NCBI GenBank assembly: GCA_964541085.1
Contig: CAZIPA010000026.1
Span: 1 to 27,616, forward strand
Source: UBA4644 sp964541085
GTDB lineage: Bacteria > Bacillota > Clostridia > Oscillospirales > Butyricicoccaceae
Direction of reading: 5' to 3'
DNA: 27,616 nucleotides
In this document: one piece after another, positions 1-6,893 of the stretch
Position numbering within the stretch: the stretch's first letter is position 1
Layout of the letters: the number at the start of each line of letters is the position of its first letter
Notes under the pieces: generated by a model
The model's input: the letters and a program-made list of their open reading frames with translations, nothing else
The model's database searches: none
Told to the model about the DNA's origin: nothing
Program-made: the position numbers and the translations under genes

Positions 1-737
1 ATGCCGCCCAGCATGGCGCCGGGGATGGAGCCGATGCCGCCGAACACCGCCGCCGTAAAGGCACGGATGCCCGGCATGGCGCCGGTGGTGGGCTTGATAT
101 ACACATAAGTCATGCCATAGAATACGCTGGCAACCGCCGCCAGCGCAGAGCCGATGACAAAGGTCAGGGTGATGGTGCGGTTTACATTGATTCCCATCAG
201 AGAGGCCGCCGCCTTGTCCTCTGACACGGCCCGCATGGCCTTGCCCAGACGGGTCTTATTAATAAAGAGTGTCAGTCCCACCATAATGGCCGCCGTCACC
301 AGCAGGGTGAGCAGGGTGATTCCGCTGATGGTCACCTGTCCCAGATGCACATCCGGCAGAGCAGTCAGAGTGGGATAGGCCTTCTGCTGAGAGCCGAAGA
401 TCAGCAGGGCCAGATTTTGCAGCAGGTAGCTGACACCGATGGCGGTAATCAGCACGCTCAGCGCCGGAGCCTGCCGCAGGGGCTTGTAAGCAAAGTGCTC
501 GATGAGCATACCCAGAAGCGCGCATACGGCTACACTGAGTACAATGGCGATCACCGGCGGCAAGCCCAGCTGCGTCACAGTCACAATGCCGGCATATGCG
601 CCGATCATGATGATATCACCGTGGGCAAAGTTCAGCATCTTCGCGATGCCGTAAACCATGGTATAGCCCAGTGCGATCAGGGCATAAATGCTGCCCAGGC
701 TCAGGCCGCTGATGAGGGTCTGGATCAATTGAATCAT
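1..737 (-). CDS. livH: Branched-chain amino-acid ABC transporter permease LivH (partial, 3' end off the window)
   Basis: Translating the minus strand from the ATG at 737 gives about 245 residues beginning MIQLIQTLISGLSLGSIYAL and including an AKMLNFAHGDIIMIGAY segment and, at the window edge, a GSIPGAMLGG segment. These are hallmarks of the LivH family, the inner-membrane permease that pairs with LivM, LivG and LivF to import leucine, isoleucine and valine. Family members are about 290-300 residues, so roughly 45-55 C-terminal residues lie to the left of the window. A GGAAGG ribosome binding site nine bases upstream favours the start at 737; an in-frame ATG at 746 is too close to it. It lies 97 bases downstream of the livJ-like gene on the same strand, so the two are very likely co-transcribed. 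The exact substrate cannot be fixed from sequence, since related systems import amides or urea. Confidence 0.9.
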   Translation of the reverse strand, partial: MIQLIQTLISGLSLGSIYALIALGYTMVYGIAKMLNFAHGDIIMIGAYAGIVTVTQLGLPPVIAIVLSVAVCALLGMLIEHFAYKPLRQAPALSVLITAIGVSYLLQNLALLIFGSQQKAYPTLTALPDVHLGQVTISGITLLTLLVTAAIMVGLTLFINKTRLGKAMRAVSEDKAAASLMGINVNRTITLTFVIGSALAAVASVFYGMTYVYIKPTTGAMPGIRAFTAAVFGGIGSIPGAMLGG

Positions 738-773
738 GATGAACATCCTTCCTTCCGGGCGCACGCAGCCCCG

Positions 774-787
774 GGGCCCGAAGGCCC
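774..787 (-). promoter_or_regulatory. Intercistronic hairpin between livJ and livH
   Basis: On the minus-strand transcript GGGCC-UUCG-GGCCC forms a five-pair stem closed by a stable UUCG tetraloop. No run of U follows it, so it is not a normal intrinsic terminator. Hairpins here in binding-protein operons often protect the upstream mRNA so that more binding protein than permease is made; that role is inferred. Confidence 0.45.
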
Positions 788-834
788 GCAGGGCGCGTAC
801 TTTTTATGCGTTGAAAAGAGAGAGAAACTGCAAA

Positions 835-1989
835 TCAGTCGCCGAAGCTGGAGCCCACGCCGCCCTGATACAGAATGGCGCTGGCAGCCTTCTGGGTGTT
901 GCCGCTGGCATCCCAGGTCATGGTTCCGGTGACACCCTCCACGGTGATCTGGGTCATGGCCTCGGCCAGCGCTGCGCCGGAGGTATCGCCGCCGGTCTTT
1001 TCCAGCGCTGCCTTAACAGCGTAAACGGCATCATAGCCGTCAGCCGCGAACTGGTCGGGCGTGGCATTGTAGGCTGCCTGATAGGCGCTGACAAAGGCCT
1101 GCACCTTTTCGTTGGAGGAATCCGCCGCGAAGGGAGTGAGCATCAGCACATTGTCTGCGATGGTGGGATCCTGCTCCACCTTGCCCAGAATGCCGTCCAG
1201 ACCGTCGGCACCGAAGAAATACACATCCTCGGCAAAGCTGCCCTTGGTCTTGGCCTGGGTCAGGAAGGTGGAAGCCTCTTCTGCGTAGATGGGCATGAAC
1301 ACGACCTTGACACCGGAAGCGGCCAGCGCATCAATCTGGGTGGTGAAGTCGGTGGCGGTGGTGGTGGTAAAGGTCTGGGTCTCCTGAATGGTCAGGCCAA
1401 TCTCGGCGGCCTTTTCCACAAAGGCATTGTACAGGCCCACGGAATAGTCATAATCGCTTTCGTACAGAATGCCCACGGCATCTGCCAGCTGGTTATCCTT
1501 GATAAACTCCGCAGCGGCAGCGCCCTGATAGGAATCGTAGAAGCACACACGGAACGCCTTGTCGTTGCCGTCGATGCACTGGTCGTTGGAGCCGGAGGGG
1601 GTCAGCAGCAGGATATCGTCCTCCCGGGCCGCCGCCGTGACGGAAGCCATCTCACCGGAGAACACCGTGCCCAGAGACACGGCCATCCCGTCGTCCATCA
1701 GCTTGCCATAGGCGTTGACCGCGCTCTCCGGGTCGCCCTGAGAATCCTGAAAGCTCAGCGCCAGCTGCTTGCCGTTGACGCCGCCGTTGGCGTTGATTTC
1801 TTCCACAGCCAGCTCAATGCCGTTGTGAACAGAGATACCATAGTTGGCATAGCCGCCGGTGAGGGGGCCCACACAACCCAGCAGAATGCTGTCGCCGGTC
1901 TGCTGATTTCCGGAGCTGCCCTGCCCGCAGGCAGCCAGCATCATTACCATAACTGCGGCCAAAACCGCGCACATGACCTTCTTTTTCAT
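835..1989 (-). CDS. livJ: Branched-chain amino-acid ABC transporter substrate-binding lipoprotein
   Basis: This 384-residue protein starts MKKKVMCAVLAAVMVMMLAACGQG, a classic lipoprotein signal peptide with an LAAC lipobox, so the mature protein should be lipid-anchored on the outer face of the membrane. The remainder fits the periplasmic-binding-protein type I fold of the LivJ family: ILLGCVGPLTGGYANYG near the start, VNGKQLALSFQDSQGDPESAVNAYGKLM, VGILYESDYDYSVG and DGYDAVYAVKAALEKTGG. It captures a branched-chain amino acid, or a related small ligand, for the LivH-type permease encoded next. I chose the ATG at 1989 because AAAGGAG lies eight bases upstream and the signal peptide begins there; an open frame extends upstream to 2037 but would bury the signal. 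A strong terminator hairpin lies about 47 bases upstream of this start, so expression probably depends on read-through. Confidence 0.93.
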   Translation of the reverse strand: MKKKVMCAVLAAVMVMMLAACGQGSSGNQQTGDSILLGCVGPLTGGYANYGISVHNGIELAVEEINANGGVNGKQLALSFQDSQGDPESAVNAYGKLMDDGMAVSLGTVFSGEMASVTAAAREDDILLLTPSGSNDQCIDGNDKAFRVCFYDSYQGAAAAEFIKDNQLADAVGILYESDYDYSVGLYNAFVEKAAEIGLTIQETQTFTTTTATDFTTQIDALAASGVKVVFMPIYAEEASTFLTQAKTKGSFAEDVYFFGADGLDGILGKVEQDPTIADNVLMLTPFAADSSNEKVQAFVSAYQAAYNATPDQFAADGYDAVYAVKAALEKTGGDTSGAALAEAMTQITVEGVTGTMTWDASGNTQKAASAILYQGGVGSSFGD

Positions 1990-2035
1990 AATACTTTCTC
2001 CTTTTGCATTCAAAGTTTTCATGAATTTTCTATAC

Positions 2036-2056
2036 AAAAAAGCGGCCCCGCTTTTT
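2036..2056 (-). terminator. Intrinsic terminator / possible attenuator upstream of livJ
   Basis: On the minus strand AAAAAGCGG and CCGCTTTTT form a near-perfect palindrome ending in six T. It lies about 40 bases after the stop of the small membrane ORF and before livJ. A second AAAGCGG (2066-2072) and an upstream CCGC could pair with parts of the same stem, allowing mutually exclusive folds. I found no convincing promoter between this hairpin and livJ. Confidence 0.75.
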
Positions 2057-2094
2057 CCGGCGGAACCGCTTTACTGTAACAAAGTGTCGGGTTT

Positions 2095-2349
2095 TTATTC
2101 CCCTTGCAGTAAGCTCTTCCAACCGGCCCGCCGATTCCATACCAGCGCAATAATCATCACATACAGGCCAACCAGTACCAGAATAGACAGTCGCAGGCTA
2201 AAGCACAGGCAAATCAAAATGGACGCCAGCAGAGCGGCGTCCATCAGAATGATAATTCGGGCAGATTCGGCGCAGCAGCAGAAAGCCGCTGCACTCCGGG
2301 CAGAAGCAGAACAGGCAGGCATACAGGCACGATTCGCTGTATTTTTCAT
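2095..2349 (-). CDS. Small Leu/Ile/Val-rich membrane protein, possible liv leader gene
   Basis: An 84-residue ORF of unknown family. The ATG at 2349 has a full AAGGAGG nine bases upstream; a GTG three codons earlier would overlap that site, so I prefer the ATG. The N-terminal third is rich in Ala and Cys (ACMPACSASARSAAAFCCCAESAR). It is followed by two closely spaced hydrophobic stretches, IIILMDAALLASILICLCF and LSILVLVGLYVMIIALVW, that look like a membrane hairpin, and a short basic tail. About 25 of the 84 residues are Leu, Ile or Val. A strong promoter precedes it, and a terminator separates it from the livJ-like gene. It may be a true small membrane protein or a translated leader sensing branched-chain aminoacyl-tRNA; sequence alone does not decide. 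I recognise no homologue. Confidence 0.6.
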   Translation of the reverse strand: MKNTANRACMPACSASARSAAAFCCCAESARIIILMDAALLASILICLCFSLRLSILVLVGLYVMIIALVWNRRAGWKSLLQGE

Positions 2350-2394
2350 GGCTTCCACCCTCCTTTTGTGCTGCGATTCAAAAACGATGGTGCT

Positions 2395-2423
2395 ATTGTA
2401 GCGCGGAAAAGCGAATCTGTCAA
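2395..2423 (-). promoter_or_regulatory. Sigma-A promoter for the small ORF / liv transcript
   Basis: Read on the minus strand, TTGACA (2418-2423), a 17-base spacer and TACAAT (2395-2400) form a near-consensus promoter. Transcription would start near 2388, about 40 bases before the ATG at 2349. Confidence 0.85.
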
Positions 2424-2612
2424 CCCGTAAGCTTTAACAAAGTAAAACGGTATATGGCTTCTGTTTGTGTGGCAATTTATACAATTCCGGCGAATTATCA
2501 TTCGTTTTTCCTCCTTTGCGGGGGAAACGGAAAAAATTCACTTCTCCGCCCGGCTCGGCGAAAATAAACGAAATTTGTTCAAAATTATCCCGGATTTTTT
2601 CGCATTTTTACC
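2424..2612. other. Intergenic region between two divergent promoters
   Basis: The region from 2350 to 2783 has no convincing gene. It holds the minus-strand liv promoter on its left and the plus-strand VWA promoter and leader on its right. The middle part is AT-rich. It contains an imperfect dyad around 2503-2531 (CGTTT...AAACG with CCTCC/GGGGG between) that could be an operator, but it is weak. Confidence 0.4.
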
Positions 2613-2641
2613 TTGCCAAGACGGCGCAGATAGGATATACT
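2613..2641 (+). promoter_or_regulatory. Sigma-A promoter for the VWA gene
   Basis: TTGCCA (2613-2618), a 17-base spacer and TATACT (2636-2641) make a good promoter. A start near 2648 leaves a leader of about 136 bases before the ATG at 2784. Confidence 0.8.
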
Positions 2642-2677
2642 TGACTAAATGGATATCGGCATCCCCAGTGTGATATG

Positions 2678-2757
2678 GGCCGGCTCGTCATCTGCCCCGG
2701 CCGATGAACGGGTACGCGCACCGCGGAGGCCGGATGGAATGCGGGTAAACCGCGTAC
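2678..2757 (+). promoter_or_regulatory. Structured 5' leader of the VWA transcript
   Basis: Two structures can be drawn by eye. GGCCGG (2678-2683) pairs with CCGGCC (2697-2702). GTACGCG (2712-2718) pairs perfectly with CGCGTAC (2751-2757) and encloses an inner CCGC/GCGG stem (2721-2724 with 2741-2744). The structure ends ten bases before the AAGGAGG ribosome binding site. It matches no riboswitch class that I recognise. Confidence 0.5.
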
Positions 2758-2783
2758 ACCAATATAGAAGGAGGACACGAGAG

Positions 2784-5700
2784 ATGAAAAACATCAAACG
2801 CACATTAGCCCTGCTGCTGACGATAGCCATGGTTCTGACCATGCTCCCGTTGGCTGCCGTGGCGGAGGATCAATCGCCCACGCCCACGGAACCGCAGTGG
2901 CCCAATCAGGGTGCCATCAATTTGAGCAAAACAGCCACCTCTACCGGAAACCCCAATGAATATCTGGTGGAGCTGAAGATTCAGGGTAAGAATTACCACA
3001 CCTCTTCGGATGTGGTGCTGGTAATTGACAACTCCAACAGTATGTACGACGATTTCTCATGGCGCGATGATCGCAACCGCATGGACTTCACCAAGCTGGC
3101 AGCCAAGGCGTTTGCCGACCAGCTTTTGACCGAAGGCAGTGATACCCGGATCGCGCTGGTGGTTTATGGAACGACTGTACACAGCTATACGGGTTTCTAT
3201 ACGGCAACAACGAAAGCGGATCTGATCACTGCCATTGAAGCGATCTCTCAAAACAGTAATTATGGCGGCACCAACCAGCAGGCCGGTATTCATAAAGCCC
3301 AGGAACTGCTGAGCAGTGAGGATTCTACCGGTGTGCTGAAGAATATCGTCATTCTCTCCGATGGTATGGCCACCTACAGTTATCCGTTTGTGGGCGGCAC
3401 TGGAAGCACCGATTGCAGATGGATTATTTTCCACAGTCGCACCGGCACTCCCTCTGTGACTTGGCCGACTACGCCCGCTCCTGACTACAGCGCAAGAATC
3501 GGCGAAGGCGATGATTTTTCTCTGCGCAGTGGTAATATCGTGTGGGATTTGACCTGTAACGATCATAATACGACCTTTGAAGATGTCCTATACGGTTCCT
3601 TCTACTATGACGAGAACGGCAACTTTGTTTGCAGCAACGGTGCAAAAAGCTCCGACAATGGCGTTGCCACCATCTGGGAAGCCAATCAGGCTAAGGCCGC
3701 AGGCACCACTGTTTACTCCGTGGCCTTTCAGGCCGGAGATGACGGTGAAGCCACGCTGAAATCCTGCGCCACGGACTCCACCAAGGGTTATTTTGCCATC
3801 AGCTCCAGCGAAACCGATGTGGCCGGAAAGCTGAACACCGCTTTCACCGCCACTGCGGGCAGCATCGCCATCGCCGCAAGCCAGGGCGTGGTGTCTGACC
3901 CCATGAGCGAATATGTGACCATGAACATCGCCGGCGCAGAGTTGGCAGTCACCAGCGATGAGGATGTCTTTACCGCCGGAAATGCCGACCTGTACATCAG
4001 TCAGGGCACGGCCTCCTGGGACGATGAGACGAAAACCATCTCCTGGAATGTGGGCAACATCAATGAGGACAGCGATGCCGTCATGCGCTACCGTGTGACC
4101 CTGAAGGACACGGTTCAGAAGGGTCAGACAGTTCCCACCAACGGCACCACTACCTTCAGCTATAAGAATTATCAGGGCCGTGACACCGTGGGCAATTTCG
4201 ATGTTCCCGAGGTCACGGTAGACGGCGGCGCAATCCGTCTGCACTTCTATCAGGTGAACGCCGACGGCCAGCCCGTCAACAGCGAAGGCACTGTGGTGGA
4301 ATCTCCTCAGGTTGCCAATCAGCTGGCAACAGCCACCTATTATGAGGTGAACGGCAGCAGCGCTCTGGATTATGGCACCTATTCCATTGCGGCCACCGAC
4401 ATTACCAACTACACCTATTACGGCTATACCTTTGACGGCACGGCCGATTCTTTGGACGGCACGACAACGCCGGTTTCCGTTACGCTGACGGCCACCAACG
4501 CCACCCGTGAGCTGTGGTTCGCCTATCAGAAAGGCTTCCAGATCGTTCATGTGCAGGACGGCGTAGCGGGCAAGCCGGTGTCCTACCCCATCACGGAGAA
4601 GTTCAACATTACCAAAGAAGTCTCCGAGGGCTATCTCTACGGCGGCACCTTTGACGAGCCCGCTTGCGCTGAAGATAATATCCACAATTTCGGCAGCGAA
4701 AATCCCATCGCTTTCACGCCCGAAGCCAACAAGACCTACTATATCTGGGAGGTCAAAGATACCTATCTGATGCCGAAGAGCTATCGCGTCTGGGGCCACC
4801 CCATCGGACACAACGGCGCGGCGTATGTGACCCAGCTGCATCTGCTCACCTCCGTGGATCGGGAGCTTTATGCGGAAGTGGGCTTTGACTATGACAACGA
4901 TGTGGACGACACGAACATTGTTCTTGAAGATGTCGTTCTTGTGGATGAGCTTGCCGAGACCGTAGAGTCTTATCAGTCCGGAGCGCTGTACGATCAGCTC
5001 TATGTGGATTACAACGGCTCGCTGGCCAGCAGCCACGGCAATCCTGCCGATGAGTCTGATCGCGGCATCGGCTATATTGGCATCTATTCTCTGAACGCTG
5101 TCGAGTTCGCAGCCTTTGAAAGCGCCCCCCTCTACTATCGGCCCTACTGGATCACGCTGGACGGTGTGAAGGTCACCAACGATGCTGTGCGTTCGGTGGA
5201 GCATCTGGGCGAAGGCTCCGAGAACATTGGTGTGTATCCCCTCGGTTCGCTGCCCATCGTGAAATATGTGGGCACGCTTTCTCAGAATGCCCGGTCTGTC
5301 ATGGCGGTTTATATGCTGGACTATGATGCAGCCCCCGCCGCTCCTGTGGAGCCCGATGAGCCTGCTGCCGTGACGGTCACCGTCCATGACGGCGATACCT
5401 ATGCAATCAACGCCCAGCCCGGCAGCAGCATCGAAGTGGAGCCCAAGGGTGCCGAAGGCAAGCTCTTCGCCGGCTGGTATGCGGACGAAGCCTTTGCCCA
5501 GCCCGCCGACCTGACCGATGTGCAGGAGGACACGGACATCTATGCAAAGTATGTCAGCGACCTCTATTTGCAGGTGAAATGTATCAACGCCGGTATGTTC
5601 AACCGTGGCTCTCTGCGGCTGATCTCCGCACTGGACAGCAAGGATTATCTGGAGACCGGTTTTGTGGTCAACGGTGAAAAGCTGGTTGTCAGCCGCTACA

Positions 5701-5903
5701 CCTCCAGCTATCTGTTCTCCAATGCCAAAACCCTGTTCGGTGTGGGCCGCAATGACCCGCTGATGACCACCAGCTACGCCTACCGCGGACTGCGCCGGGG
5801 CGATACCCTTGAGATTCAGGCTTATTGGATCACGCCGGACGGCACCACCGTTTACGGCGATGCCCGCACACTGACCTATGGCCGCTTTGGTCTGGAAGAC
5901 TGA
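2784..5903 (+). CDS. Secreted von Willebrand factor A domain protein with InlB-like repeat
   Basis: This 1039-residue protein starts MKNIKRTLALLLTIAMVLTM and continues to AVAEDQ, a typical Sec signal peptide. The ATG at 2784 has AAGGAGG upstream; the frame is open back to 2649, but that extension carries no signal and overlaps the transcribed leader. A von Willebrand A domain follows, with a complete metal-ion site: DNSNS at 82-86, Thr163 in GGTNQ and Asp193 in LSDG. Around residues 870-923 a segment GKLFAGWYADEAFAQP...DTDIYAKYV matches the InlB/Listeria-Bacteroides repeat. A C-terminal beta-rich domain (SLRLISALDSKDYLETGFVV) resembles tails of other clostridial secreted proteins. There is no LPXTG motif or C-terminal membrane anchor, so it is probably released or held non-covalently. 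Adhesion is the usual VWA role, but the ligand is unknown. A 64-residue peptide gene follows after 15 bases. Confidence 0.88.
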   Translation: MKNIKRTLALLLTIAMVLTMLPLAAVAEDQSPTPTEPQWPNQGAINLSKTATSTGNPNEYLVELKIQGKNYHTSSDVVLVIDNSNSMYDDFSWRDDRNRMDFTKLAAKAFADQLLTEGSDTRIALVVYGTTVHSYTGFYTATTKADLITAIEAISQNSNYGGTNQQAGIHKAQELLSSEDSTGVLKNIVILSDGMATYSYPFVGGTGSTDCRWIIFHSRTGTPSVTWPTTPAPDYSARIGEGDDFSLRSGNIVWDLTCNDHNTTFEDVLYGSFYYDENGNFVCSNGAKSSDNGVATIWEANQAKAAGTTVYSVAFQAGDDGEATLKSCATDSTKGYFAISSSETDVAGKLNTAFTATAGSIAIAASQGVVSDPMSEYVTMNIAGAELAVTSDEDVFTAGNADLYISQGTASWDDETKTISWNVGNINEDSDAVMRYRVTLKDTVQKGQTVPTNGTTTFSYKNYQGRDTVGNFDVPEVTVDGGAIRLHFYQVNADGQPVNSEGTVVESPQVANQLATATYYEVNGSSALDYGTYSIAATDITNYTYYGYTFDGTADSLDGTTTPVSVTLTATNATRELWFAYQKGFQIVHVQDGVAGKPVSYPITEKFNITKEVSEGYLYGGTFDEPACAEDNIHNFGSENPIAFTPEANKTYYIWEVKDTYLMPKSYRVWGHPIGHNGAAYVTQLHLLTSVDRELYAEVGFDYDNDVDDTNIVLEDVVLVDELAETVESYQSGALYDQLYVDYNGSLASSHGNPADESDRGIGYIGIYSLNAVEFAAFESAPLYYRPYWITLDGVKVTNDAVRSVEHLGEGSENIGVYPLGSLPIVKYVGTLSQNARSVMAVYMLDYDAAPAAPVEPDEPAAVTVTVHDGDTYAINAQPGSSIEVEPKGAEGKLFAGWYADEAFAQPADLTDVQEDTDIYAKYVSDLYLQVKCINAGMFNRGSLRLISALDSKDYLETGFVVNGEKLVVSRYTSSYLFSNAKTLFGVGRNDPLMTTSYAYRGLRRGDTLEIQAYWITPDGTTVYGDARTLTYGRFGLED

Positions 5904-5918
5904 GAAGGAGGACGATTC

Positions 5919-6113
5919 ATGAATCTGAATTTTGAAGGCTTTACCTTCCCGGAGCTGTACGAAAATCTGGCTGATCTGGGACTGAATGTAGAAATTCCCA
6001 CCTCCGGCGGCGGCGGTCTGGATCGTATCGGCGATGACCTGTTCCGCTTTATGATGCCCGATGGCAGATATGTCTACTTTGACAGCCAGGGCGAGATCCT
6101 GAAGGTCGAATAA
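5919..6113 (+). CDS. 64-residue peptide of unknown function (candidate kinase/PqqD substrate)
   Basis: A short ORF with a strong GAAGGAGGAC ribosome binding site, a site whose first ten bases are the same as those before the VWA gene. It starts 15 bases after the VWA stop, so the two are co-transcribed. The product is acidic and has no signal peptide. Its N-terminal half (NFEGFTFPELYENLADLGLNVEI) could form a helix. A TSGGGG linker follows at about residues 33-38, and the C-terminal half (FRFMMPDGRYVYFDSQGEILKVE) looks like a beta-hairpin. It matches no family I know. Its position before an HPr-kinase-like gene and a PqqD gene makes it a reasonable candidate substrate: leader, Gly-rich hinge, then a segment with Tyr and Ser acceptors. 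This is inference; it could equally be a small partner of the VWA protein. Confidence 0.75.
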   Translation: MNLNFEGFTFPELYENLADLGLNVEIPTSGGGGLDRIGDDLFRFMMPDGRYVYFDSQGEILKVE

Positions 6114-6122
6114 CGCACCCCT

Positions 6123-6153
6123 CGGCGGAGGACTGTGTTCCTCCGCCGTTTTT
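6123..6153 (+). terminator. Strong intrinsic terminator after the peptide gene
   Basis: CGGCGGAGGA (6123-6132) pairs perfectly with TCCTCCGCCG (6139-6148) and is followed by five T. It ends the VWA-peptide transcript or lowers read-through into the kinase gene, whose possible starts lie within 3-18 bases of the T run. Confidence 0.9.
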
Positions 6154-6170
6154 GTATGTTGATGGAGCTT

Positions 6171-6893
6171 ATGGAACTGACATTGAAGCTTGCGGGCGTG
6201 CCGCTGGGGCTGCGCCTGCATCATTCCGAATATGAATCCATTTTCCGGCCCTTTGTGTGTCAGGAGCCGCCGGAGGCCGTGCTGGGTCTCACTGCGCAGG
6301 AGCTTTCTCTCTGCCGGCCCCACTATCCGGAGCTGCCGGAAGAAGCCTATGTGGAATATATGGAGCTGTGTCCCCGGGTGTGTGATGCACTGTTGCCCCA
6401 TGACCGTGCGATTTTTCACAGTGTGGCCTTTCTCTGGCAGGGGCGGGCGTGGCTGCTGGCCGGGCTCAGCGGTGCGGGCAAGACCACCCATTTTGCCCTG
6501 TGGAAGCTGCTGTACGGCGAGGCCGTGACCATGCTCAACGGGGACAAGCCCATTCTGGATTTTTCCGCGCCGGAGGGCATTCAGGTGTGCCCCTCTCCCT
6601 GGATGGGCAAGGAGCTGCTGCGCACCATGCATTCTGCCCCGCTGGGCGGCATCATTTTTCTCCGGCAGGGACAGCAGAACCGCATGGAACCCATGGCGCC
6701 CGGACGCGCGCCGGAGCTTTTGTTCCTGCAATTTCTCTTTACCCGGAGCACGCCGGAGCAGGTGCATTCTGTCTGCCGTCTGGAGGAGCGGCTGCTGCGG
6801 GAGATTCCCCTCTGGCAGCTGGAGAACCGGGGAGACGGGGATGCCGCCCGTCTCTGTCACGATACCCTTGCAAAGGAGCTGAATCTTCTATGA
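6171..6893 (+). CDS. HPr kinase-like P-loop protein of the PqqD-associated type
   Basis: A 240-residue protein with a Walker A loop GLSGAGKTT at about 98-106, followed by TMLNGDKPIL at 121-129 and PSPWMGKE at 141-148. These fit the HprK-like kinases found next to PqqD proteins, which are related to the C-terminal kinase domain of HPr kinase/phosphorylase. In lasso peptide clusters such kinases phosphorylate the precursor peptide. The N-terminal 90 residues have no recognisable catalytic motif. The start is uncertain: in-frame ATGs lie at 6156, 6162 and 6171, and none has a good ribosome binding site. I chose 6171 because MELTLKLAGVPL matches the usual start of such proteins and a GGAG lies just upstream. 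The gene overlaps the PqqD gene by four bases (ATGA), so the two are translationally coupled. It is probably not a carbon-catabolite HPr kinase. Confidence 0.78.
   Translation: MELTLKLAGVPLGLRLHHSEYESIFRPFVCQEPPEAVLGLTAQELSLCRPHYPELPEEAYVEYMELCPRVCDALLPHDRAIFHSVAFLWQGRAWLLAGLSGAGKTTHFALWKLLYGEAVTMLNGDKPILDFSAPEGIQVCPSPWMGKELLRTMHSAPLGGIIFLRQGQQNRMEPMAPGRAPELLFLQFLFTRSTPEQVHSVCRLEERLLREIPLWQLENRGDGDAARLCHDTLAKELNLL

Noticed and set aside
2467..2673. A plus-strand ORF of 68 codons before the VWA gene.
   Set aside because: It has no ribosome binding site, starts with GTG and runs through the VWA promoter; the sequence is better explained as intergenic.
2678..2757. The VWA leader as a cyclic-di-GMP or THF riboswitch.
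   Set aside because: The conserved loop and junction sequences of those classes are not present; only generic nested stems are seen.
2649..2783. A longer N-terminus for the VWA protein from an ATG at 2649.
   Set aside because: It would put 45 residues before the signal peptide and lies on the predicted transcription start; the ATG at 2784 has a proper ribosome binding site and signal sequence.
6135..6170. A GTG start at 6135 for the kinase gene.
   Set aside because: It lies in the loop of the terminator hairpin and has no ribosome binding site; the added residues are not part of the family.
3588..6860. A minus-strand open frame of about 1090 codons opposite the VWA, peptide and kinase genes.
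   Set aside because: It covers three genes with strong ribosome binding sites and recognisable domains on the plus strand, has low-complexity His/Gly/Ile content typical of antisense frames in GC-rich genes, and matches no family.
6171..6893. The kinase gene as the carbon-catabolite HPr kinase (hprK).
   Set aside because: It lacks the N-terminal HPr kinase domain and the usual DD and phosphorylase motifs, and it is coupled to PqqD rather than to lgt or similar neighbours.
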